DNA of 64,000 bases from Siphonobacter sp. BAB-5405 (lineage in GTDB: Bacteria > Bacteroidota > Bacteroidia > Cytophagales > Spirosomataceae): positions 62,001-126,000 of the forward strand of contig NZ_NJAG01000002.1 of assembly GCF_002872335.1 (NCBI RefSeq), in the 5' to 3' direction. Within the stretch, counting starts at the first letter, position 1; every line of letters starts with the position of its first letter. A program made the translations under genes and the position numbers. This document shows, piece after piece, positions 37,090 to 46,867 of this stretch. The notes under the pieces were generated by a model. That model had not been told where the DNA came from. It did no database searches and was given only the letters and a program-made list of their open reading frames with translations.

Positions 37090-37827
37090 TCAGTCGTTGA
37101 TACCTAATCGCATGAAGATGGGAAACTCGATTTCCTGTACCTGATCGACGTCCCATAACGGACTAATCTGATCGATGAGTTCAGGAACCGGATCTTCGCC
37201 ATTGGCTTCCTTGTACGCCTGTACACTCGACCAGGAGCTAAAGTAACCGGACAGTTCTTCTAAACTCCACTGTTTGATCATAGAGAAAACGGGTACCTGC
37301 ACTTCCTGATACGGAAAAGGAATCTTCGTGTATTTTTCCTGAATATGATGCCGCTCGGGAGCCCAGTACGGTCCCACCACCGTCGTATAGAAATCAAGAA
37401 TGAGGGGATCGATCTCCGGACTAATCTCCAATAATTCGTAGCCCCAGACGGCCAGTACGCCTCCGGGTTTAAGTACTCGTTTTACCTCCGAGTGAAAAGT
37501 TTCAAAATTGAACCAGTGGAGAGCCTGACCTACGGTAACCAGATCGAAGGACTGAGCGGGGAAGTTCGTCTCTTCCGCCCGGCTAACCTGGTAATGTACG
37601 CGTTGAGCGGGCTCGGCCTGAGCCAGTTGCTGTTCACTGATATCGGTAGCTTCGACGCGTTCAAAGTATTCAGCCAGAGCGACGGCTACCTGTCCGTTGC
37701 CCGTAGCACAATCCCAGGCGGCTTCCCGGCCCGGTACATACTTGAGAATAAATTCGTATAGTTCAGTAGGATACGTAGGACGGTATTTCGCGTAAGCATC
37801 CGATTGTTTGGAAAAGAGGTCTTTCAT
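37090..37827 (-). CDS. class I SAM-dependent methyltransferase
   Basis: 245 residues. The SAM-binding glycine loop is AWDCATGNGQVAVALAEYF (about 38-56), followed by VEATDISEQQLAQAE and FDLVTVGQALHWFNFETF, the pattern of the Methyltransf_11 group (YafE/trans-aconitate-methyltransferase-like). Small-molecule acceptor unknown. It lies just upstream of gapless minus-strand space after malic enzyme, separated from it by a hairpin. Confidence 0.9.
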   Translation of the reverse strand: MKDLFSKQSDAYAKYRPTYPTELYEFILKYVPGREAAWDCATGNGQVAVALAEYFERVEATDISEQQLAQAEPAQRVHYQVSRAEETNFPAQSFDLVTVGQALHWFNFETFHSEVKRVLKPGGVLAVWGYELLEISPEIDPLILDFYTTVVGPYWAPERHHIQEKYTKIPFPYQEVQVPVFSMIKQWSLEELSGYFSSWSSVQAYKEANGEDPVPELIDQISPLWDVDQVQEIEFPIFMRLGIND

Positions 37828-37848
37828 ACGGATTGGTGGTTGGAATAA

Positions 37849-37880
37849 AACGGGGTGACGCGTTGGATCATCACCCCGTT
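37849..37880 (-). terminator. terminator of malic enzyme
   Basis: AACGGGGTGA (37849-37858) pairs with TCACCCCGTT (37871-37880); the minus strand continues TTATTCC. Confidence 0.8.
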
Positions 37881-37897
37881 CCTAAATACAATCAAAA

Positions 37898-40163
37898 TTA
37901 TTGAGCCTGAGCCACGGCAATCGCTACCATGTTAACGATCTCACGAACCGTACTTCCTAACTGTAGGACGTGTACGGGTTTCTTCAGACCCAGGAGTACG
38001 GGACCGATGTATTCGAGTTCGCCGACTTCTTTCAATAAGTTGTAAGCAATGTTCGCCGCCGAGAGGTTCGGGAAAATAAGCACGTTTGCTCCTTCTTCGG
38101 CTAAATCAGAGAAGGGATACTGTTGCTTCACCAATTCTGTATTAAAGGCCAGGTGAGCCTGCATTTCCCCTTCTACCACCCAGTCAGGATGTTTACCGCG
38201 TAGAATGGCCGTCGCCTGCCGCATTTTCTCAGCGTCTTCCCCATCAGCGGTACCGTAGTTGGAATACGTCAATAACGCGATGCGGGGCTTAATACCCAGA
38301 CTTTCCACGGAGATCGCCGTTAGTTCAGCAATCTCTACCAGTTCAGTTACCGAAGGATTAAAGTTTACCGTCGTATCAGAAAGGAACAGAGGGCCCTTTT
38401 TGGTAAGCAGGATGTACATACCTGATACCTTCTTGATGCCTTCCTGCCGTCCAATCACCTGAAGAGCCGGGCGAACGGTATCCGGATAGTTCCGCGTCAA
38501 ACCCGAAATCAGACAATCGGCCTTACCCGTTTCCACCATCATGGCTCCGAAATACGTCCGACGCAGCATGATCTGTTCGGCATCGGCGGGACTTACGCCC
38601 CGGCGTTTCCGTTTTTCGTAGTAGGCATTCGCAAATTCGCGAGCTAGTGGCTGTACGTCGTCAGCTTTCGGATCAATGATCTGTACACCTTCCAGCTCCA
38701 GTCGGTCTTCTTTGATCATTTTTTCGATCCGGGCCCGATTTCCTAACAGAATCGGTTCGCAAATGCCATCGTCGTAGACCTGCTGTACGGCTTTGAGTAC
38801 CGTCTGACTTTCGGCATCGGCAAATACAACTTTCTTGGGATCCTTTTTGGCTTTGTTGACAATGGCCCGCGTCAACTGGTTGTCCTGACCGAGGCGTTTC
38901 GCCAGTACCTGTTCGTAAGCTTCCCAGTCTTCAATGGGTTGCGTCGCCAGTCCTGATTCCATCGCGGCTTTCGCCACGGCCGGAGCTACCGTCGTCAGCA
39001 AACGAGGGTCCATGGGCTTCGGAATGATGTACGTCCGGCCAAAGGTTAGATTCTTTTCGTTGTAAGCGATATTGACAATATCGGGGACGGGTTCTTTTGC
39101 CAGTTCGGCCAGAGCGTACGTAGCGGCCATTTTCATGGCTTCATTGATGCCCGTAGCCCGTACGTCGAGGGCACCCCGGAAAATGAAGGGGAAACCGAGT
39201 ACGTTGTTCACCTGGTTGGGATAATCACTGCGTCCGGTGGCCATGATGATATCCGGACGAGCGGCGGTAGCGTCTTCGTAGCTGATTTCCGGTGTCGGGT
39301 TCGCCATCGCGAATACAATTGGATTGTCCGCCATGCTGCGTATCATGTCCTGCGAAAGCACGTTTGCCGCACTCAGTCCGATGAATACGTCGGCACCTTT
39401 AATGGCCTCAGCCATCGTGATATGCGTTGGAACGGCAAAATCCTTTTGCTTGCCAAACAGGTTGGTACGCTCCAGACAAATCACGCCGTCCTTGTCGAAC
39501 ATGGTGATGTTTTCTTTGCGGGCTCCCAGTTGTACGTACATCTGGGTACAGGAAATAGCCGCAGCTCCGGCTCCACTCACAATGAATTTGGCGTCCTGAA
39601 TATTCTTCCCAACGATTTCCAGAGCATTCAGCAGAGCCGCACCAGAGATGATGGCCGTACCGTGCTGATCGTCGTGCATTACCGGAATTTTCAACTCCTT
39701 CCGCAACCGATCTTCGATTTCAAAACATTCCGGAGCCTTGATGTCCTCCAGGTTCACGCCTCCGAAGGTAGGTTCGAGAATTTTTACCGTCCGAACAAAC
39801 TCATCGACGTCTTTGGTATTGAGTTCAATGTCGAAAACGTCAATGTCCGCGTAGATTTTGAATAGCAGACCTTTTCCTTCCATCACGGGTTTGCCGGCTT
39901 CCGGACCAATATCGCCCAGCCCCAGCACGGCCGTACCGTTGGAAATTACCGCCACCAGATTTCCCTTGGCGGTGTATTTATAAACATCTTCCGGATTTTC
40001 GGCAATGGCCAGACAGGGCTCGGCTACTCCCGGCGAATACGCCAGAGAAAGATCGCGTTGCGTGGCTGTTTCTTTCGTCGTAACTACTTCAATTTTTCCC
40101 GGACGACCCTTGGAGTGATAATCCAGAGCGTCCTGACGGCGAAGATTTTTTTTTCTCTTCCAT
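37898..40163 (-). pseudogene. maeB: NADP-type malic enzyme fused to phosphotransacetylase-like domain, frameshifted at codon 6
   Basis: It decarboxylates malate to pyruvate with reduction of NAD(P). The N-terminal malic domain ([40 protein letters not shown]), the NAD-binding domain (FIVSGAGAAAISC) and a C-terminal PTA-like regulatory domain (about 430-750) are all present. The natural start is ATG at 40163 (MEEKKK), but nine A on the coding strand (T run 40146-40154) instead of eight put it out of frame with KNLRRQDALDYHSKGRPGKI. With one A removed the protein is 754 residues, the usual length. The shorter frame from 39955 ([10 protein letters not shown]) lacks part of the active site. Sequencing error is the likeliest cause. 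Confidence 0.92.
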
Positions 40164-40550
40164 TACTACGTTTGTTGTTGAATGAGCGTCTTCCGATTGC
40201 TTTATACAGACGCCTTAAACCGCTAAGGTACTAGATTTGTCCGCTGGGCGGTTTGAAATTTTTGCATTCTTTCTCCCCCCGTTCAATGCCTTAAAAAAGT
40301 GCATTTGGTGGTTTTAAGAATACAATTGGCCCGTAAAACACTGTACCGACACAGGCCAAAACAACCTTTGGAATTTCAGCGGAATGACTTTTCAAAAATT
40401 TGGCCGTGCGTATTCAGGCAGGCTACCCGACTTTGCACCCGGAAATCAAAGAAGGCTTTCCCGAACCGAGAAAGCCTTTCCCATAAAAGCCATGAAAAAG
40501 TAAAAAGCATAAAAAATGTGGGACGGTGCCCACATTTTGAAAATTCAGTA
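40164..40550. other. spacer between malic enzyme and citrate synthase with two terminator-like hairpins
   Basis: AAACCGC (40217) and GCGGTTT (40248) can pair in the malic-enzyme leader. AAGGCTTTC (40452-40460) pairs with GAAAGCCTT (40470-40478), possibly a second terminator of gltA. No gene is supported; an open frame across 40299-40589 is judged a chance frame. Confidence 0.5.
40513..40538 (-). terminator. terminator of citrate synthase
   Basis: AAAATGTGGG (40513-40522) pairs with CCCACATTTT (40529-40538); the minus strand continues with TTATGC. Confidence 0.82.
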
Positions 40551-40551
40551 A

Positions 40552-41832
40552 CTAGCGTTGTTCCATGGGAACGAAATCACGCAGGGTAGCTCCCGTGTAA
40601 ATCTGCCGGGGACGACCGATGGGTTCTTTCATCGCCCGCATTTCTTTCCACTGAGCAATCCAGCCCGGCAGACGGCCAATGGCGAACATCACCGTAAACA
40701 TATTGGTCGGGATACCGAGGGCCCGGTAGATGATTCCGGAATAGAAATCGACGTTCGGGTACAGCTTGCGAGCTACGAAGTATTCGTCGTTCAGAGCGGC
40801 CTCTTCGAGTCCTTTGGCGATTTCCAGTACGGGATCATTCACGCCCAGTTTCGTCAGCACGTCGTCGGCTGCTTTCTTGATGATCTTGGCCCGGGGGTCG
40901 AAGTTTTTGTACACCCGGTGGCCGAAACCAAACAGACGGAAGCCCGTCGTCTTGGCATTCTTTGCCATGTCGATATACTTGCTTACATCGCCACCGTCGG
41001 CCTTGATGGCTTCCAGCATTTCGATTACTTCCTGGTTCGCACCACCGTGCAGGGGTCCCCACAGGGCACTGATGCCAGCAGAGATCGACGAGTACAGGTT
41101 CGCCTGCGAAGAACCTACCAGACGTACCGTTGACGTTGAGCAGTTTTGTTCGTGATCCGCGTGCAGAATCAGTAATGTATTTAACGCCGAAGCAACCACG
41201 GGATCTACCTCGTATTTCTCAACAGGCAGCGAGAACATCATGTTCAGGAAGTTCGAGCAGTAGTCGAGATCGTTTTTGGGGTAGTTCACCGGGTGTCCCT
41301 GAGCTTTCTTATAGCTCCAGGAAGCGATGGTCGGCAACTTGGCCAGCAAACGAATGATGTGACGATCGTCTTTTCCTTTTTCGTCGTATGAATCCGGATA
41401 GAACGCACTCAGGGCACTTACCAGCGATGACAACGTAGCCATCGGGTGAGCGTTTACGGGGAAATTATCGAAAATGGCCCGTACGCCTTCGTTTACAATC
41501 GTGTGGCGACGGATGGAGTCTTCAAACTCAGCGTATTGCTCCTGGGTGGGTAACTCCCCGTAAATAAGCAAATAAGCGACCTCGAGAAAAGTCGCTTTCG
41601 CCGCTAAATCTTCAATACTGTATCCACGATAATTCAGAATACCTTTTTCACCGTCCAGAAAAGTAATCGCACTTTTGGTTGCTCCGGTATTTTTGTACCC
41701 GGAATCCAGCGTGACGAAACCCGTTTCATCGCGGAGTTTACTAATATCTACGGCTTTTTCAGCCTCAGTTCCAACGACAATGGGAAGTTGAACCTTCTTA
41801 CCTTCTACGGAGAGTTCTGCAAAATCAGACAT
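40552..41832 (-). CDS. gltA: citrate synthase
   Basis: 426 residues from MSDFAELSVEGKKVQLPIVV; 23 further in-frame upstream residues do not match the family. It condenses oxaloacetate and acetyl-CoA. Active-site segments: GILNYRGYSIEDLA, HADHEQNCSTSTVRLVGSSQ, the catalytic PLHGGANQEV, FGHRVYKNFDPRA, and Asp in NVDFYSGIIYRALGIP. The length fits the hexameric type II enzyme. It ends at two successive hairpins. Confidence 0.97.
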   Translation of the reverse strand: MSDFAELSVEGKKVQLPIVVGTEAEKAVDISKLRDETGFVTLDSGYKNTGATKSAITFLDGEKGILNYRGYSIEDLAAKATFLEVAYLLIYGELPTQEQYAEFEDSIRRHTIVNEGVRAIFDNFPVNAHPMATLSSLVSALSAFYPDSYDEKGKDDRHIIRLLAKLPTIASWSYKKAQGHPVNYPKNDLDYCSNFLNMMFSLPVEKYEVDPVVASALNTLLILHADHEQNCSTSTVRLVGSSQANLYSSISAGISALWGPLHGGANQEVIEMLEAIKADGGDVSKYIDMAKNAKTTGFRLFGFGHRVYKNFDPRAKIIKKAADDVLTKLGVNDPVLEIAKGLEEAALNDEYFVARKLYPNVDFYSGIIYRALGIPTNMFTVMFAIGRLPGWIAQWKEMRAMKEPIGRPRQIYTGATLRDFVPMEQR

Positions 41833-42024
41833 AAAGCAAAAATTTGTTTGGCAACGGCCAGTATGAGGAGAGGCAACGTTTTGATGACAGCGAAAATACA
41901 CAAAAACCCTTCACCCGGCACAAAAATAAATTTGAATGCGGGAAAAAAGCCGCCTTCATTCCCCAAAAAAACTTGCTAATTTGCTATATTGTTTTGTACA
42001 AAACCTTTATTCGTTTGACTATCA

Positions 42025-43278
42025 ATGCCTTTAAGTCCTTATTCTTTTACCGTAACCGAACGTTTTTTGCGTTACGTACAGATCGACACCCAGTCTGATC
42101 CGCATTCCGAGACTTACCCTTCGACCGAAAAGCAAAAAGACTTGAGTCGCGTACTGGTGCAGGAATTGCAGCAGATGGGTGTTACGGAGGTCGAACTCGA
42201 CGCTTATGGCTATGTGTACGCGACGCTGCCCGCCACCACCGCCAAAACGGGCGTTCCCGTGATTTGCTTCTGCTCGCACGTGGATACCTCACCCGATTGT
42301 TCAGGGGCGAACGTGAAGCCTATCGTTCATACCCGCTACGACGGTTCGGATCTGGTACTACCCGACGATCCTGCCCAGATCATCCGCATGAGCGATCATC
42401 CCGACCTGAAAGACCAGATCGGAAACGACCTCATCACGGCTTCCGGAACCACGCTGCTCGGAGCGGACAATAAGGCCGGTGTGGCTGAAATCATGGATGC
42501 GGTGCATTACCTGATTTCCCATCCCGAACTCGAACACGGAACGATAAAAATCCTTTTTACGCCCGACGAAGAAATCGGTCGGGGTACGGCCAAGGTGGAC
42601 CTGGAAAAACTGGGTGCGGATTTCGGCTATACCATCGACGGCGAAACGCTGGGCTCGCTGGAAGACGAAACCTTCTCGGCCGACGCCGTGCATATTCGCA
42701 TTCAGGGCGTAAGTCAGCACCCCGGCTTTGCCAAAGGCCGTATGGAAAGTGCCATTAAAATCGCCTCGGAGCTGATAGCCCGCTTACCCAAGGATCGCCT
42801 CTCTCCGGAAACGACCGAAGACAAAGAGGGTTTCGTACACCCTACCTATCTGCACGGTACCGTGGAGGAAGCCGAAGTAGAACTCATTATTCGGGATTTT
42901 GCCGAAGCGGGTCTGCACGAAAAGGAAGCCTTTCTGAAACAACTGACCGAGGAAGTACTGGCTCAGTACCCGAATTCAACGGCGGCTATCCAGGTGGTTG
43001 AACAGTACCGCAATATGAAAGAGGTACTCGATCAATATCCACAGGTAGCTCAGTACGCGGTGGAAGCCATCGAACGCAGCGGTATTGCCGCCCGGCAAAT
43101 GAGCATCCGGGGAGGTACGGACGGCTCGCGGCTTTCCTTTATGGGACTGCCCTGCCCCAACATTTTCGCAGGCGAACACGCGTTTCACTCTCGTCACGAA
43201 TGGGTGTCCCGGCAGGATATGGAGAAAGCCGTGGAAGTTATCGTTAACCTTGCTCAGATCTGGGCAGAGAAAGCCTAA
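42025..43278 (+). CDS. pepT: peptidase T (tripeptide aminopeptidase)
   Basis: 417 residues. An M20 zinc peptidase that removes the N-terminal residue of tripeptides in the cytoplasm. Zinc and catalytic motifs: FCSHVDTSPDCSG, GADNKAGVAEIMDAV, FTPDEEIGRGTAKVDLEKLG and GGTDGSRLSFMGLPCPNIFAG. Full length compared with E. coli PepT (about 408). Divergent from gltA, with its own terminator. Confidence 0.96.
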   Translation: MPLSPYSFTVTERFLRYVQIDTQSDPHSETYPSTEKQKDLSRVLVQELQQMGVTEVELDAYGYVYATLPATTAKTGVPVICFCSHVDTSPDCSGANVKPIVHTRYDGSDLVLPDDPAQIIRMSDHPDLKDQIGNDLITASGTTLLGADNKAGVAEIMDAVHYLISHPELEHGTIKILFTPDEEIGRGTAKVDLEKLGADFGYTIDGETLGSLEDETFSADAVHIRIQGVSQHPGFAKGRMESAIKIASELIARLPKDRLSPETTEDKEGFVHPTYLHGTVEEAEVELIIRDFAEAGLHEKEAFLKQLTEEVLAQYPNSTAAIQVVEQYRNMKEVLDQYPQVAQYAVEAIERSGIAARQMSIRGGTDGSRLSFMGLPCPNIFAGEHAFHSRHEWVSRQDMEKAVEVIVNLAQIWAEKA

Positions 43279-43286
43279 GTGCCCCG

Positions 43287-43321
43287 CCCCCTTCTCTGGT
43301 TTCTGGAGAAGGGGGTTGCTT
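43287..43321 (+). terminator. terminator of pepT
   Basis: CCCCCTTCTC (43287-43296) pairs with GAGAAGGGGG (43306-43315), followed by TTGCTT. Confidence 0.75.
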
Positions 43322-43401
43322 AACAATCAATCCCGATTCTTTTTGCTTGCATCCTTTTTTTGAATTCGGTAGTCTTGTATTCCCAATCCCCTTTTCTAGT
43401 C

Positions 43402-44235
43402 ATGAAACAAGTTTCCCTTTTCTTCCCCCTGTTGCTGCTGTTAGCGGCCTGTGAATCGAAAAAACCGGAGCAACAATCGGCCGCTGGAGCTGATACCCTT
43501 GCGTACACCATCAAGGGCGATTCCGTTCGCAGTCAGCTTTGTGTACGCCCCGACTCGCTGTGTGCCCGTGCTCAGTTCACCTACCCGGTTTTTGAAGGCA
43601 ATCAGGTCCTGACGGATTCGCTTCTCCGACACGCGGTAGCGGCCTCGGGCTACCTCGACAATCCCGATGCTACGGCCGCTCAGGCGAAGGCTTCCCCTAC
43701 GCAGGTCGTTCAGGATTTCGTCAAAGATTTCGATACGTTCATTGCCGATCAGCGGAAACGCTTCCCCAATGAGCCCGTCATGGGCAGTGCCTGGGAAACG
43801 GATATCCGGACGCAGGTTCTCCACCAAACGCCCCAGTTTATCGCTGCGGCTACGCTCACGTACAACTACTCGGGCGGTGCTCACCCCAACACGAATCTGG
43901 TCTACGTAAACCTGACTCCCAAAGGACATCAACTAACCTTGAACGAATTATTTAAGCCCGGTTATGAGAAGACCTTAGCGGCCACGGCGGAGAAATTATT
44001 CCGTACACAGGAAGGCCTGAAAGCAGGTGATCCGTACGGTGAAAAATACTTTTTTGAAAACAATGCCTTTGCCCTGAACGATAATTTCAGTATTCGTCCG
44101 GAAGGCTTATTGTTTCGCTACAACCCGTACGAAATTAAAGCCTACGCCGAAGGGCCCACGGAGCTATTGATTCCGTATGCCGAATTGAAATCCATTATCA
44201 ATACTGACGGTGTTTTAAAGTCCTTCGTTAAGTAA
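43402..44235 (+). CDS. DUF3298/DUF4163-type lipoprotein (RsiV-like)
   Basis: 277 residues from MKQVSLFFPLLLLLAACESK, with lipobox LLAAC. The middle (YNYSGGAHPNTNLVYVNLTP) carries the GGAHPN signature of the DUF3298/RsiV C-terminal domain, and LTLNELFKPGYEKTL fits the same family. In firmicutes the related RsiV domain binds lysozyme; here that is only an analogy. No sigma factor is adjacent. It converges with miaA. Confidence 0.85.
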   Translation: MKQVSLFFPLLLLLAACESKKPEQQSAAGADTLAYTIKGDSVRSQLCVRPDSLCARAQFTYPVFEGNQVLTDSLLRHAVAASGYLDNPDATAAQAKASPTQVVQDFVKDFDTFIADQRKRFPNEPVMGSAWETDIRTQVLHQTPQFIAAATLTYNYSGGAHPNTNLVYVNLTPKGHQLTLNELFKPGYEKTLAATAEKLFRTQEGLKAGDPYGEKYFFENNAFALNDNFSIRPEGLLFRYNPYEIKAYAEGPTELLIPYAELKSIINTDGVLKSFVK

Positions 44236-44289
44236 GGATTAGGTTTATAGAATCGGATCGATCAGGGTATTCCCACCGGGATAAAAGCC

Positions 44290-45216
44290 TTAATCGATCC
44301 AATTCTTTTTTTCTTCCACCCACTGCCGGGCCTGTAGTAACTGTTCTTCAAAAGAGCCCGTTAGCCAATGAATGCGTAAGCCATCGCGTTCCATTTTCCG
44401 AAAGAAGGTCATTTGCCGTTTAGCATATTGGTGAATCGCTACATTGAGTCGTTCGACCATGGTTTCATAGGCCCAGACGCCGGACAAGTATTCCGTAATG
44501 AATTTATATTCCAGACCGTAGTAGATTAACTGGTCTGCCGCGATTCCCTGATCCAGTAAGCCCTGTACTTCTTCAATCATGCCGTTTTGCAAACGCTCGT
44601 GTAAGCGTTTGGTAATTCGCTCCCGCCGAATTTCAACCGGCGGATTTAGACCCAGTACCAGCGGATTCAACGCGGGTTTTTCTATGGAAATAGCGAAGGG
44701 AAATTGCTGCAGGTACGTCGCAATTTCAATGGCTCGCAGGGTACGTTTACGCGTCGACAAATCAGCTACGGCGTGATACGGCGAATCGAGTTGCTGAAAG
44801 TGTTCACGCAGGGCTTCATCGCTTTTCGTACTTAACTGCTCTCGCAATTCCGGATCATTGGGAATGGCAGTAAACGCGTGGTTTTTCAGAACCGCTTCCA
44901 GATACAACCCCGTACCTCCGCATAAGATGGGTCGTTTATTACGGCTCTGCATTTCATCATATACGACTTTAAAATCCTTCTGAAATGCGTACAGATTATA
45001 CACCTTACCGGCCTCAATAATATCAATCAGATGATAGGGAATCGTGCCGTACTCAGACAGATCTTTTCCCGTTCCAATGTCCATAGTTCGGTATACCTGC
45101 CTTGAATCAACGCTAATAATTTCTCCTTCAAATTCCGTGGCTAAGGCTACGGCCAATCTGGTTTTACCAGAGGCCGTAGGGCCTAGCACTACAATTGGTG
45201 TATGCATACAAACCAT
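44290..45216 (-). CDS. miaA: tRNA dimethylallyltransferase
   Basis: 308 residues. It adds dimethylallyl to A37 of tRNAs reading UNN codons. P-loop GPTASGKT at 12-19, DSRQVYRTMDIGTGK substrate loop, LIDIIEAGKVYNLYAFQKDF, and CGGTGLYLEAVL. A start three codons on (MHTPIVVLG) is equally possible. The gene upstream ends 20 bp before, so the two are probably one operon. Confidence 0.96.
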   Translation of the reverse strand: MVCMHTPIVVLGPTASGKTRLAVALATEFEGEIISVDSRQVYRTMDIGTGKDLSEYGTIPYHLIDIIEAGKVYNLYAFQKDFKVVYDEMQSRNKRPILCGGTGLYLEAVLKNHAFTAIPNDPELREQLSTKSDEALREHFQQLDSPYHAVADLSTRKRTLRAIEIATYLQQFPFAISIEKPALNPLVLGLNPPVEIRRERITKRLHERLQNGMIEEVQGLLDQGIAADQLIYYGLEYKFITEYLSGVWAYETMVERLNVAIHQYAKRQMTFFRKMERDGLRIHWLTGSFEEQLLQARQWVEEKKNWID

Positions 45217-45236
45217 TCCATGCGTCGAAACGACGG

Positions 45237-46010
45237 CTAGAGTTTTTTGATGTATTTGTAATTTCCCGTATTAAAAATCGAACGCCAGTGACTGGGTTTT
45301 TCGTCTTTGACTCGGTGCGGATAGTGGCGTAGAAACGTGTCAGGATCGAGCCAGAGTTCCTGCGGCGGCGTGGTACTGACGCGTTCAAATCCCAGTCGTT
45401 CGTAGCTTTTCCCCGTCGACCAGTCACGGTCCGCGTAGGTCATTAGATCCTGCATGGGATGTTCCACTAAAAAGGCTTTCAGTAGTTTATCCAGCCCCCC
45501 CACTACCGTATGATTTCGCACATTGGCAAAGCGAATTAACTCGCCCGAATAATAGTCATCACCCCGACTTGGCATGGGCCGTACGGGACCAAATCCGGCT
45601 ACGGCTACACAACCGTTAACAATCGTAGGGTCGTTCAAGAACGATTCATTCTGATGCATTTCCTTCAAAAATAAGCCGTATCGAAACGCACATTTCACTG
45701 GAATTTGCAAATGATTCTGGGATAAAAATTCCTGAAAAAAAGCGGGTGTTAAGGGCTGAATAAGCGTCAGTCGGGCGGGAATGCGTTGTGAAATACCGAC
45801 TAATGATTTCAGGCGACTTTCAACCAGGGTTCGTTGCGTCACCCACACGTCTTCCCAGAGCTGAACCAACTGCCAGCCGCGGGTTTCGTACCGTTCAGAA
45901 TCTTGTAAAAGTACAATTGGATCTGCTTCCGTCCGTAAGGCTACGGCTAGTCGGCGGGTTTGATTTTCATAGATCACTTCATCAACTTTCTGCCAGTTCT
46001 CCTGGGGCAT
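45237..46010 (-). CDS. hypothetical protein, possible GNAT-like C-terminal half
   Basis: 257 residues, no signal peptide. The first half (MPQENWQKVDEVIYENQTRR to LESRLKSLVGIS) looks like a small alpha/beta domain that may bind or cut nucleic acid but has no motif I can name. The second half (LIRFANVRNHTVVGGLDKLL, LMTYADRDWSTGKSYERLGF) has the order of strands and the G-x-x-Y-x-x-L-G-F ending of GNAT-type acyltransferases, as also seen in some phage proteins. It sits 20 bp upstream of miaA, so a role linked to tRNA or translation is possible but only by context. Confidence 0.7.
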   Translation of the reverse strand: MPQENWQKVDEVIYENQTRRLAVALRTEADPIVLLQDSERYETRGWQLVQLWEDVWVTQRTLVESRLKSLVGISQRIPARLTLIQPLTPAFFQEFLSQNHLQIPVKCAFRYGLFLKEMHQNESFLNDPTIVNGCVAVAGFGPVRPMPSRGDDYYSGELIRFANVRNHTVVGGLDKLLKAFLVEHPMQDLMTYADRDWSTGKSYERLGFERVSTTPPQELWLDPDTFLRHYPHRVKDEKPSHWRSIFNTGNYKYIKKL

Positions 46011-46088
46011 TGTCTCTTGCAGAAAGTTTTGAAAGCTTTCTAAAACCTACGATTCATGGTCACGTTGCTTCGCTTTAATAGATACACA

Positions 46089-46115
46089 AAAGGGCAGAGC
46101 CTGGCTCTACCCTTT
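46089..46115 (-). terminator. terminator of the LEA-type lipoprotein gene
   Basis: AAAGGG-x-AGAGC pairs with GCTCT-x-CCCTTT on a 3-nt loop with one mismatch; the minus strand continues TTGTGT. Confidence 0.7.
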
Positions 46116-46138
46116 CGTTAGCTGGATGATCAGACCGA

Positions 46139-46756
46139 TCAGCGGCCTACCAGAATTTTATTCGTTACTTCCTGGTCGATGGTTATGTAACCGGGATAGT
46201 TCACCTGCTTGTTACCCAAGGACAGCGTAGGTTTGATTCGAATGGTTAGTTTACTGGGCTGGCTTGACTTGTTACCCGCCAGGTTCTGCACGAACTGAAT
46301 GAACGAGTCCCGCGTCTTGGCGTCTGACAATAACTGAAAAGCATTAGCCGATACGTGAATGGGAATCGTCGTACGACCGCCCGGAGCTACCGCAATCCGC
46401 TGGTTGATATAACCCGTGGCCAGTTCCTGCCCAGTCAACAGAACTTTGTACTCAAGCTGATTGATACCCGCCAGTTTTCCCGAAGGATTCCGAATATCCA
46501 GATTGACCCGAGCATCCAGGGGTACATTCTGGCGAAGCAATGCCGCACTTAATTGCGGGTATTTTAAGGGGTTTAAAGCTTCAAAGCTTTTCAGCTCGCG
46601 GACCGGAATGCCGGCCAGGAAAATGCTGTCGGCAGAAACGATGTCGTATCGGCAATTCCCCAGGGCTTTGGCCTCGGCAATTTGCTTGTTAACGCCGCAA
46701 TGACTTAAACTTACGGCCGCCGCCAGAAGCGAGCACCATAGAATAACCTTTTTCAT
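46139..46756 (-). CDS. LEA type 2-like lipoprotein
   Basis: 205 residues with a lipoprotein signal (MKKVILWCSLLAAAVSLSHC). The mature part is beta-rich with an immunoglobulin-like layout: VPLDARVNLDIRNPSGKLAG, LEYKVLLTGQELATGYINQ, APGGRTTIPIHVSANAFQLL, typical of the LEA_2/WHy fold. Probably periplasmic-facing and membrane-anchored; role unknown. Confidence 0.8.
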   Translation of the reverse strand: MKKVILWCSLLAAAVSLSHCGVNKQIAEAKALGNCRYDIVSADSIFLAGIPVRELKSFEALNPLKYPQLSAALLRQNVPLDARVNLDIRNPSGKLAGINQLEYKVLLTGQELATGYINQRIAVAPGGRTTIPIHVSANAFQLLSDAKTRDSFIQFVQNLAGNKSSQPSKLTIRIKPTLSLGNKQVNYPGYITIDQEVTNKILVGR

Positions 46757-46795
46757 GGAAGTAGATAACGCTGTTCGTGTGGGACAAAAGTAAAC

Positions 46796-46829
46796 GAAAA
46801 AGCGATACCTTGGAGGATACCGCTTTTTG
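46796..46829 (-). terminator. possible terminator of the YciF-like gene
   Basis: AAAAAGCG and CGCTTTTT pair across a 16-nt loop with a small inner stem; A/T runs flank. Moderate quality. Confidence 0.45.
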
Positions 46830-46832
46830 TAT

Positions 46833-46850
46833 ATACAATATATATTGTAT
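46833..46850. repeat. 18-bp perfect palindrome
   Basis: ATACAATATATATTGTAT reads the same on both strands. It lies just downstream of the YciF-like gene and about 75 bp upstream of the LEA-type lipoprotein start, so it could be an operator for the latter. Confidence 0.5.
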
Positions 46851-46867
46851 TAAAAAATAATTTACTA

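Noticed and set aside
40299..40589. 96-codon frame between malic enzyme and citrate synthase
   Set aside because: It spans two terminator hairpins and overlaps the end of gltA.
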